From JBHHZI01 sp046757965 (GTDB lineage: Bacteria; Acidobacteriota; Polarisedimenticolia; SMYD01): a DNA stretch of 6,496 bases. Position numbers and translations under genes: made by a program. The notes under the pieces were generated by a model that worked only from the letters and a program-made list of their open reading frames with translations, ran no database searches and was not told the origin of the DNA. Positions 1 through 5,073 of the stretch are shown in pieces (the stretch's first letter is position 1; each line of letters begins with the position of its first letter). Location of the stretch: contig JBHHZI010000171.1 in the NCBI GenBank assembly GCA_046757965.1, positions 1 to 6,496 on the forward strand. Reading direction: 5' to 3'.

Positions 1-1
1 G

Positions 2-1834
2 CTGATTTCACCGCGGCCGTCTGACCCCGCTTCGCCCATCTGGAGACAGCAACGCTGGCAGCTCGGCTCGGTGCTTGCAGGGATCGGGGCGGTCGTCGTG
101 CTCTATGTCACCCTGGAACATCTCATCGTGCCTCCAGGCGACCGCGGTGCGCAGGCGGGAGGCTCGACCGTCGCGATGGTCGCATCCGCCGAACACGAGC
201 CCCTCACGTTCACCGGCCAATCGTTTGGCGGTGAGCTGTCTCCCGACGGAACCATGCTCGCCTACATACAGAGGGCTGGAAACTGGGAGACACATCATCT
301 GATGCTGAAGGATCTGACACAGGATCCGATGACGAGTGAGCCGCTCAAACTCTTCGAGGCTCATCGCATAGCCCGGGTGCGCTGGTCGCCCCTGGAGACG
401 GAGCTGCTGGTGAGCGCCCAGATCGACAACGAAAAATTCGCCCGCTACCTGATTCCGCGACTGGGTGGTCCGGCGCGCAACGTGGATGGCAAGACACCTG
501 GTGGGTGGTACTCGTGGGCGCCGGACGGCAAGCGCTACGGGGTCACCAAGGGCAAGACGGCCATCCACGTCGTGGACATCGCCACAGGCGACTTCGAGGA
601 GGTGCCGGTCGAGATGCCGTATACGTTTTTGTGGGACTGGCAGTGGTCGCCTGCCGGGGACCTTCTTGCCTTTCTGGGCTACATCGAAGGCCAGGATCAG
701 TGCCAGATCCTGACCATGCGCGCCGACGGTGGGCCGATGGAGCCCGTGTACACGGGCAGCAAGTGGTTGCGCGAGCTGCGCTGGTCCGGAGACGGCACGT
801 CGCTGTATTTCCTCGACGTCGAGGGGCCGATCTCGACACTCCTGCGCGTTTCCGTCGACCCCCTGTCCGGCGGGGCCCTGGGTGAGCCGGAGGTGATGCT
901 GTCCGGACTGGAAACCGAGTTCTTCAGCCTGTCACGGGGTGGCGACAGACTGGTCTACGACAAGCAGCGCAGCTGGTCCAATCTGTCGGTCGTGACCCTT
1001 GGCGACGGAGACGACGACCGGGCCGTGCGGACCCGGTTCCTGACCAGCGGGACCTATCACGATTCCCAGCAGAGTCTGTCTCCGGACGGCAGCCAGATCG
1101 CTTTCGTGCGCGGCAACGAGCCGCAGCTCAGCGCCGAGAACGACGTGTTCGTGGTCCCGCTGGCCGGTGGCTCGCCACGGCGGCTGACCTTCAGCCGGGA
1201 GCGCGAGGGGTATCCATCGTGGTCGCCGGATGGTGCCTGGCTCGCTTACGGATCCGACACGGGTGGGGCGACGCGCGTGTGGAAGGTTGCCGCCACCGGT
1301 GGTTCGCCGCAGGTGTTCGCTGGTACCGAGCTTTCGGCCACGCAACGAGTGACCTGGGCGCCCGACTCACACATTGCCTATCAGCGGCCGGCGAATCGCA
1401 ACTACATGCTGCTCGATCCGGTGACCGGGGAGCAGCAGCCTCTGCTCGCGGAGGAGGAACGCTGGATCGGCTTTCCGCAGTTTTCACACGACGGCACGCG
1501 CGTTGTCGCACGATGGATTCGAGAGTCGCAAAGAGTGGGGGTCTGGGTCCTGGCGGTGGATGGCTCCGCCGAGCATCTCATCTATGAAGAGGATGGCGAA
1601 CCGGTGGGCTGGTCCGCCGACGATGCCTGGATCTACATCTGGGACTACGACCGCAAGGCCATTCGCGTGCCCGCCGGTGGCGGCGAAGCCGAGATGCTCT
1701 TCCAGATGCCGTTCGAGGGTCAGGATGGCAAGTGCGTGGTGGGAATCGATGAATCCCAGTGGATCTGTGCCGCCGGCGCCTCGACGAATGATATCTGGCT
1801 GGTCGAGGATCTCGCCCGGAGCTCGGAGCTCTAG
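2..1834 (+). CDS. Membrane-anchored PD40/TolB-like beta-propeller protein, C-terminal part (5' end outside window)
   Basis: The reading frame is open from the first complete codon to TAG at 1832-1834, giving 610 residues. The GTG at 71 falls inside the membrane helix and has no ribosome binding site, so I treat the gene as 5'-partial. Counting from the codon at position 2, residues 1-20 are polar and basic, residues 21-43 form one hydrophobic helix, and the remainder has about ten PD40 (WD40-like) repeats. Repeat cores include SPDG near 80, 360 and 408, WSP near 128 and 215, WAPDG near 172 and WSGDG near 261. Such propellers bind ligands or partners, here probably in the periplasm. Family knowledge: this TM-plus-propeller tail is typical of transmembrane Ser/Thr kinases and also of CadC-like winged-helix regulators. 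The kinase-associated type of sigma factor 47 bases downstream favours the kinase. The effector domain itself is not visible, so that part is inference. Confidence 0.85.
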   Translation: MISPRPSDPASPIWRQQRWQLGSVLAGIGAVVVLYVTLEHLIVPPGDRGAQAGGSTVAMVASAEHEPLTFTGQSFGGELSPDGTMLAYIQRAGNWETHHLMLKDLTQDPMTSEPLKLFEAHRIARVRWSPLETELLVSAQIDNEKFARYLIPRLGGPARNVDGKTPGGWYSWAPDGKRYGVTKGKTAIHVVDIATGDFEEVPVEMPYTFLWDWQWSPAGDLLAFLGYIEGQDQCQILTMRADGGPMEPVYTGSKWLRELRWSGDGTSLYFLDVEGPISTLLRVSVDPLSGGALGEPEVMLSGLETEFFSLSRGGDRLVYDKQRSWSNLSVVTLGDGDDDRAVRTRFLTSGTYHDSQQSLSPDGSQIAFVRGNEPQLSAENDVFVVPLAGGSPRRLTFSREREGYPSWSPDGAWLAYGSDTGGATRVWKVAATGGSPQVFAGTELSATQRVTWAPDSHIAYQRPANRNYMLLDPVTGEQQPLLAEEERWIGFPQFSHDGTRVVARWIRESQRVGVWVLAVDGSAEHLIYEEDGEPVGWSADDAWIYIWDYDRKAIRVPAGGGEAEMLFQMPFEGQDGKCVVGIDESQWICAAGASTNDIWLVEDLARSSEL

Positions 1835-1869
1835 AACGCCGCGAACCCGGCAGCGTTCGTCCACTCAGC

Positions 1870-1873
1870 GGAG
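1870..1873 (+). promoter_or_regulatory. Ribosome binding site of the sigma factor gene
   Basis: A GGAG lies 8 bases before the GTG at 1882. It supports that GTG over the in-frame ATG at 1915, which would cut off the first 11 residues, including most of the conserved TTSWSMVL-type start of this sigma family. The 47-base gap after the propeller gene has no convincing terminator, so the two genes are probably cotranscribed. Confidence 0.5.
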
Positions 1874-1881
1874 ACCTCACG

Positions 1882-2592
1882 GTGCCGGACCCCTTCTCGA
1901 CCACGAGCTGGAGCATGGTCCTGCAGGCGCAGGAGGCCACCGGGCGGGCATCAGAGGAGGCGCTTGGCACCCTCTGTGAGACATACTGGTTTCCGCTCTA
2001 TGCGTATGTGCGGCGCCGCGGTCTGTCTCACGAGGATGCCGCCGACACGGTGCAGGGTTTCTTCATCCAGCTCATCGAGGCCCGGTACGTCGATGCGGTG
2101 ACACCGGAAGCGGGACGGTTTCGCGCCTTTCTCCTGCACAAGATGAAGCACTATCTGGCCAATGAGCGCGAACATGCGCGTGCCTGGAAGCGCGGCGGGC
2201 GCGCCAGCCTCCTGTCGCTGGACGTCGAGGATGCCGAGCGTCGCTACGGTTCGGCCGTCAGCGACCGGCACACCCCCGAGAAGGAGTTCGATCGACGCTG
2301 GGCGATGACCGTGGTCGACAGGGTCATCGCCCGGATGGGGCAGGAGGCCGAGCGGCGCAGAAAGGCCGACGAGTTCCGGCTGCTGCGCGGGTGCCTCGTC
2401 GAAGGCAGGCTCCAACATTCGTATCGCGAGGTTGCGGCACGGCTTTCCACCAGCGAGAGCGCGGTCAAGTCGAGCGTGCGCCGCCTGCGCCAGCGCTTTG
2501 GCCGGCTCATCCGGGACGAGGTTGCACAGACGCTCGAGGACGCGAGCGAGGTCGATGCGGAGGTCCGCTTCCTGTTCGCCTCCCTCGCCTGA
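1882..2592 (+). CDS. ECF-type RNA polymerase sigma factor (kinase-associated subtype)
   Basis: This 236-residue protein should direct RNA polymerase to a specific promoter set. Region sigma-2 spans about residues 27-103, with the family signatures ETYWFPLYAYVRRRG (33-47), DAADTVQGFF (52-61) and GRFRAFLLHKMKHYLAN (78-94). Region sigma-4 spans about 165-215, with a helix-turn-helix at YREVAARLSTSESAVKSSVR (181-200). The linker between the regions is long, about 75 residues, and is followed by a short acidic tail. The TT-x-WSMVL start and overall plan match sigma factors often encoded beside transmembrane Ser/Thr kinases in Acidobacteriota, Planctomycetota and Proteobacteria. Some kinase-linked ECF factors, such as EcfP with PknT in Vibrio parahaemolyticus, are activated by phosphorylation rather than by an anti-sigma factor. 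That mode is inferred here from the neighbouring membrane sensor. No anti-sigma gene is visible. The start is GTG 1882 with GGAG upstream. Confidence 0.92.
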   Translation: MPDPFSTTSWSMVLQAQEATGRASEEALGTLCETYWFPLYAYVRRRGLSHEDAADTVQGFFIQLIEARYVDAVTPEAGRFRAFLLHKMKHYLANEREHARAWKRGGRASLLSLDVEDAERRYGSAVSDRHTPEKEFDRRWAMTVVDRVIARMGQEAERRRKADEFRLLRGCLVEGRLQHSYREVAARLSTSESAVKSSVRRLRQRFGRLIRDEVAQTLEDASEVDAEVRFLFASLA

Positions 2593-2604
2593 TCATCAAG
2601 GATG

Positions 2605-2643
2605 AAAAAAGGCCGGTGCAGGGCTCATGCCCGTGCACCGGCC
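2605..2643 (-). terminator. Rho-independent terminator of the minus-strand hydrolase gene
   Basis: An inverted repeat has arms at 2611-2624 and 2629-2643: ten paired bases (GGCCGGTGCA), a one-base bulge, four more pairs, and a TCAT loop. On the minus strand it is followed directly by six T residues (the A run at 2605-2610), the classic form. It lies 61 bases past the hydrolase stop. On the plus strand no T run follows the stem, so it should not be a strong terminator for the sigma gene, although it sits 18 bases past that gene's stop. The rest of 2593-2703 holds nothing recognisable. Confidence 0.88.
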
Positions 2644-2703
2644 GCGCTTCGAGGAGGAGGTCAGCAAGGGGGATCCTCGAACGCTCGTGTTGCGTCTTCA
2701 GCC

Positions 2704-3273
2704 TCAGGGGCAGCTCCCTGGCTGGCCGACGTTCGACTCGGCGGCCTGCTCCTTGAGCACATCCGCATCTGCGTCGAGGAGGAAGCCGGCCTTGCGCAGC
2801 GCGTTGACCTGCTTGACCGAGCGGCTCACGTAGCTGCCGTGATTCGGGAAGCGCGTCGAGCCATCGGGGGCGGGCTCGCAGGCCAGGTCGATCCTTCCTC
2901 CGGCCAGGCCAGGAATGGGGCCAATGGAGAAGTCCGCGGCGATGAACTGAGCTCGCCCCACCTCGATATCAGGGAAGCGAACACCACCCACGGCGTTCAG
3001 ATCGGTGTCCCGGGCGATGCCCGTGGGAAACCCGTAAACTGGATCGGGAGCGCCGCTGATGTCCTCAGCCATCACCCTGCTCGCTGGTGGCTCCACGTCC
3101 CAGCGGACCCACTCGTCCCCGCGGACGAACAGCGACCGCAGGATCATCGTGTGATCCAGGCCATTGAGCGGCACCTGCGAGGGGTCCACAGTGTTGGCGG
3201 CACCGGCAATCTCATACAACCGGTAGTCCGGCTCACTGACGGCGGCGCGAAAGAACTCCGAATCACTGAGGAC
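2704..3273 (-). CDS. 3' part of the interrupted hydrolase (189 codons, no start of its own)
   Basis: This stretch is in frame with the upstream part and begins VLSDSEFF straight after the stop. It carries the YEIAG, NAVGGVRFPD and FPNHGSYVS segments of the hydrolase C-terminal region. A TTG at 3219 could nominally start a 171-residue product, but it lies inside the conserved LYEIAG strand and I see no ribosome binding site before it. I regard this as the severed end of one gene, not a separate gene. Confidence 0.55.
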   Translation of the reverse strand, partial: VLSDSEFFRAAVSEPDYRLYEIAGAANTVDPSQVPLNGLDHTMILRSLFVRGDEWVRWDVEPPASRVMAEDISGAPDPVYGFPTGIARDTDLNAVGGVRFPDIEVGRAQFIAADFSIGPIPGLAGGRIDLACEPAPDGSTRFPNHGSYVSRSVKQVNALRKAGFLLDADADVLKEQAAESNVGQPGSCP

Positions 3274-4053
3274 CTAGTCTCCCTCGGGCGCGATGAACAT
3301 GACGTGACCCACGCCGGCCGGGGGCGTGAACGGCACCGGCGTGGGGCTGCCATCCGGCAGGAACTCGTAGACGCCTCCCGGTGCGAACGGCGGGCGCCAG
3401 AGCACGGCATGGATCAGCGTCAGGTCGAACAGCCCGGCGCCGAAGGGACCCAGATGGATTTCCTGCAGCACCCCGGCCGACTGACCGATGCCATAGGCAT
3501 ATCGCCGCTCGATGGGACCGACGAGATCGGCGGCGAGCGGGTCTTCGGTCAGTGCTTGCACGAACTGCACCAGGATCTCCTCGTCGACGATCGCGGCCAG
3601 GTCGATAAACGTCGGCGGAACCACCGGGTTGCCCGCGATCATGAGGTCCGTCGCGAACGGGTCGATACTGTTGAAGCCGTTCAGTCCGAATCCGACCGTC
3701 GCGTAGCGGATGCCCTTCCCGAACAGAAAGTCACGGCCCAGTGTGAGTTCCCGGCCCAGCGGGGCGAAAACGAAGTGCGGTGGTTCGAGAAGCAGGGTCG
3801 CGGCTCCTGCAGCCGGATCTAGCGGCGCCACGATCTCGTACGGCATCCGGAAGGCTCCGAGAGCGGTGGCCCCTTCGAAACGCCCTGAGTGAATGACATA
3901 GTCGACACCGTTGAATGTCCCGAAGGGTGCTGTGGTGCTGTCGACAAACGTGGCGGCGTCGGCCAGCGGGGCGAGCAGCACCCCGAGGGCCAGCGCGAGT
4001 ATGGTGCCATGCCGGCGAAAACGTTGCCGTTTCTTCATCGGTGAAACCCTCAT
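3274..4053 (-). CDS. 5' part of the interrupted hydrolase (259 aa, signal peptide and nucleophile elbow)
   Basis: This is what ribosomes would make if the TAG is real: 259 residues ending PEGD. It starts at ATG 4053, chosen for the AGGAGG 7 bases upstream; the ATG at 4038 (five codons in) and frame openings further upstream lack such a site. It holds the signal peptide and Ser192 of the GQSAG elbow, but lacks the usual histidine region and the C-terminal strands. On family grounds it should not fold into an active hydrolase alone. Confidence 0.6.
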   Translation of the reverse strand: MRVSPMKKRQRFRRHGTILALALGVLLAPLADAATFVDSTTAPFGTFNGVDYVIHSGRFEGATALGAFRMPYEIVAPLDPAAGAATLLLEPPHFVFAPLGRELTLGRDFLFGKGIRYATVGFGLNGFNSIDPFATDLMIAGNPVVPPTFIDLAAIVDEEILVQFVQALTEDPLAADLVGPIERRYAYGIGQSAGVLQEIHLGPFGAGLFDLTLIHAVLWRPPFAPGGVYEFLPDGSPTPVPFTPPAGVGHVMFIAPEGD

Positions 4054-4060
4054 CTTCTCT

Positions 4061-4066
4061 CCTCCT
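4061..4066 (-). promoter_or_regulatory. Strong ribosome binding site (AGGAGG) of the hydrolase gene
   Basis: Read on the minus strand, a perfect AGGAGG within GCAGGAGGAGAG sits 7 bases before ATG 4053. It fixes the start that yields MRVSPMKKRQ, followed by a normal signal peptide. Confidence 0.85.
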
Positions 4067-4240
4067 GCAGCGCCCTGACGGGTTACCGGTGGCGGCACGC
4101 AGGGCGAGCCATGGTCACAGTGGTCTCGATCGGCTACAGCAGGAAAGAGAAGGAAAGGTTGCGTCACTCCTCGCGGCGCTCGCCAGAAAGTTCGAACCGT
4201 CGAGGACGCCCGTGAAGGGCCCCGTCCGGGCTCCGGTGGC

Positions 4241-4283
4241 GATCGCGAGCGAGGGGGCCGGCACTGGCGCCCTCGCTTCGATC
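4241..4283. repeat. Imperfect inverted repeat in the divergent intergenic region
   Basis: Arms 4241-4259 and 4266-4283 pair as GATCG/CGATC, a small internal bulge, AGCGAGGG/CCCTCGCT, one G-G mismatch, then GCC/GGC around a six-base loop (GGCACT). That is 16 base pairs. It ends 43 bases before the CPBP gene start and 188 bases beyond the hydrolase start on the other side. No T run follows on either strand, so it is not an intrinsic terminator. It could be an operator for a dimeric regulator or a structured leader. The rest of 4054-4326 shows no gene that I can support. Confidence 0.5.
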
Positions 4284-4314
4284 AGCTCGCCCGTGCCCGC
4301 CGGAGCCTGTGCGG

Positions 4315-4320
4315 TAGGAT
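4315..4320 (+). promoter_or_regulatory. Possible -10 element (TAGGAT) or AGGA ribosome binding site of the CPBP gene
   Basis: TAGGAT matches TATAAT at four of six positions and ends 6 bases before ATG 4327, so initiation from it would give a nearly leaderless mRNA. The same bases include AGGA, 7 bases before the ATG, which could equally serve as a weak ribosome binding site. No good -35 box is visible, and the two readings cannot be separated from sequence alone. Confidence 0.25.
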
Positions 4321-4326
4321 CCCGGC

Positions 4327-4944
4327 ATGGATGTCCTGGCCTTCGTGGTCTCGCTCGAGCTCTACATCTGGGTCGGCCAGCCATTCATCCGGAGGTCGCC
4401 ATCTCTGCAAGCCGTGGTCATCGTCGGGTTGCTGGCCATCGCCGTGGCCGGCACCTTCAGCCACCAGCGCGACCGGCTCCAGCTCGGGCTGCGCCTGGAT
4501 AATTTCCCCCGGGCGCTCGCGCTGTATAGCGTGGCGTCGCTGGGATATGCCGGGCTGGTTCTCCTGTGGTGGCATGGCGGCATTCAGGTGCGACAATCCC
4601 CGTGGCCGCGTCCCGGCGAGATCGCCCGCTACCTGGTGTGGGCTTTCTTGCAGGAGTTCTGTCTGCTGGCCTTCCTGCTGACACGACTCCGGCAGATCCT
4701 GCGGCGTGATCGGCTGGCCATCGTGGCGTGTGCCTCTCTGTTCGCGCTCTTTCATCTCCCGAACCCGTTCCTGACCCTCTACACACTGGGAGGAGGCGCG
4801 ATCGTCGCCTGGCTGTTTCATCGCGAGCCCAATCTCCTCGCCGCGGTGCTCGCCCATGTCACCGCCAGTCTCCTGGTGATCTGGCTCCTGCCCCACGGCA
4901 TCACCGGCGGCATGCAGGTCGGGTGGCTGTACGCCGGCCCCTGA
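4327..4944 (+). CDS. CPBP/Rce1-like intramembrane protease family protein with degenerate motif 1
   Basis: A 205-residue integral membrane protein with about seven hydrophobic segments (near residues 3-17, 27-44, 63-82, 102-121, 130-144, 148-164 and 169-187). The last third follows the CPBP (Abi, PF02517) plan. Motif 2, FxxxH, is intact as F139-A-L-F-H143. Motif 3 has H177 with Ser181 where Asn or Asp is usual. Motif 1, normally EExxxR, reads Q109-E110-F-C-L-L, so the first Glu and the Arg are missing although one Glu remains. Active members are glutamate-type intramembrane endopeptidases related to Rce1, used in CAAX-like processing, bacteriocin immunity or release of membrane-held regulators. 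Activity here is uncertain. It is divergent from the hydrolase and 129 bases from the DUF2339 gene, with no partner evident. The family call rests on motif order and topology. Confidence 0.72.
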   Translation: MDVLAFVVSLELYIWVGQPFIRRSPSLQAVVIVGLLAIAVAGTFSHQRDRLQLGLRLDNFPRALALYSVASLGYAGLVLLWWHGGIQVRQSPWPRPGEIARYLVWAFLQEFCLLAFLLTRLRQILRRDRLAIVACASLFALFHLPNPFLTLYTLGGGAIVAWLFHREPNLLAAVLAHVTASLLVIWLLPHGITGGMQVGWLYAGP

Positions 4945-4948
4945 GGCA

Positions 4949-4986
4949 CCGCGTACCGACGCGGCCGGAGGTGGGTCGTTCACCTC
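4949..4986 (+). other. Two small tandem hairpins after the CPBP gene
   Basis: CCGCGT/ACGCGG pairs perfectly around an ACCG loop (4949-4964), and GAGGTG/CACCTC pairs around a seven-base loop (4968-4986). They begin 5 bases after the CPBP stop. Neither is followed by a T run, so they are not standard intrinsic terminators. They may slow polymerase or protect the 3' end, or be chance in G+C-rich DNA. Confidence 0.3.
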
Positions 4987-5016
4987 ACGCTTCGATTCTG
5001 CATCGGATTCCCATGG

Positions 5017-5022
5017 TAGGAT
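5017..5022 (+). promoter_or_regulatory. Possible -10 element (TAGGAT) upstream of the DUF2339 gene
   Basis: The same GGTAGGAT octamer seen before the CPBP gene occurs here at 5015-5022, 51 bases before ATG 5074. That leaves room for a leader carrying a proper ribosome binding site. No clear -35 box lies at the usual spacing. The repeat of the octamer in two intergenic regions is what makes it worth recording. Confidence 0.25.
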
Positions 5023-5060
5023 GCAGCCAACGGGCGATCAGCACGCCCGCGGACGGAGAC

Positions 5061-5067
5061 AGGGGGG
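5061..5067 (+). promoter_or_regulatory. Ribosome binding site of the DUF2339 gene
   Basis: AGGGGGG ends 6 bases before ATG 5074, a purine-rich site at normal spacing. It supports this start, which places a hydrophobic N-terminal helix right after MDGS. Confidence 0.55.
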
Positions 5068-5073
5068 CGCCGC

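Larger units (their letters stand above)
2704..4053 (-). pseudogene. Secreted alpha/beta hydrolase-domain protein, interrupted by one in-frame stop
   Basis: Read from ATG 4053 to TGA at 2704-2706, this is one 450-codon frame broken only by TAG at codon 260 (3274-3276). There is no frameshift, and similarity to the family runs on without a gap past the stop. It resembles the secreted 'alpha/beta hydrolase domain' family (Abhydrolase_10, PF20091), whose substrates are mostly unknown. In order: basic N-terminus and hydrophobic core (residues 7-30) with a signal-peptidase site after ADA at 33; nucleophile elbow G-Q-S-A-G at 190-194 with Ser192; YEIAG at 280-284; GIARDTDLNAVGGVRFPDIE-type segment; C-terminal FPNHGSYVS-type segment. 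All but the signal peptide are usual family landmarks. The position that normally holds His in 'AG-x-x-H' reads Asn287. Either the gene is decaying or the stop is a base error. It is probably monocistronic, with its own terminator at 2605-2643. Confidence 0.78.

Noticed and set aside
67..73. GTG at 71 as the true start of the propeller gene
   Set aside because: The frame is open upstream to the window edge, no ribosome binding site precedes this GTG, and it falls within the transmembrane helix, cutting off its basic cytoplasmic flank.
1835..1857. Small hairpin (AACGCCGC / GCAGCGTT) between the propeller and sigma genes
   Set aside because: Only seven pairs with a mismatch and no T run after it. 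It is too weak to call a terminator and is expected by chance in such DNA.
2602..3822. Long plus-strand open frame (406 codons) opposite the hydrolase
   Set aside because: It is in exact codon register with the minus-strand gene. Because sense codons rarely end in A, the antisense frame meets few stops. The product is Arg/Gly/Asp-rich with no recognisable domain, and its first part is read from the terminator hairpin.
4054..4167. Upstream in-frame extension of the hydrolase to a GTG at 4167
   Set aside because: It would put a 38-residue polar stretch before a normal signal peptide. The perfect AGGAGG 7 bases before ATG 4053 fixes the start there.
4282..4983. Minus-strand open frame (233 codons) opposite the CPBP gene
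   Set aside because: Again register-aligned, low-complexity and Gln/Glu/Arg-rich. The plus-strand frame has hydrophobic segments and motif FALFH.
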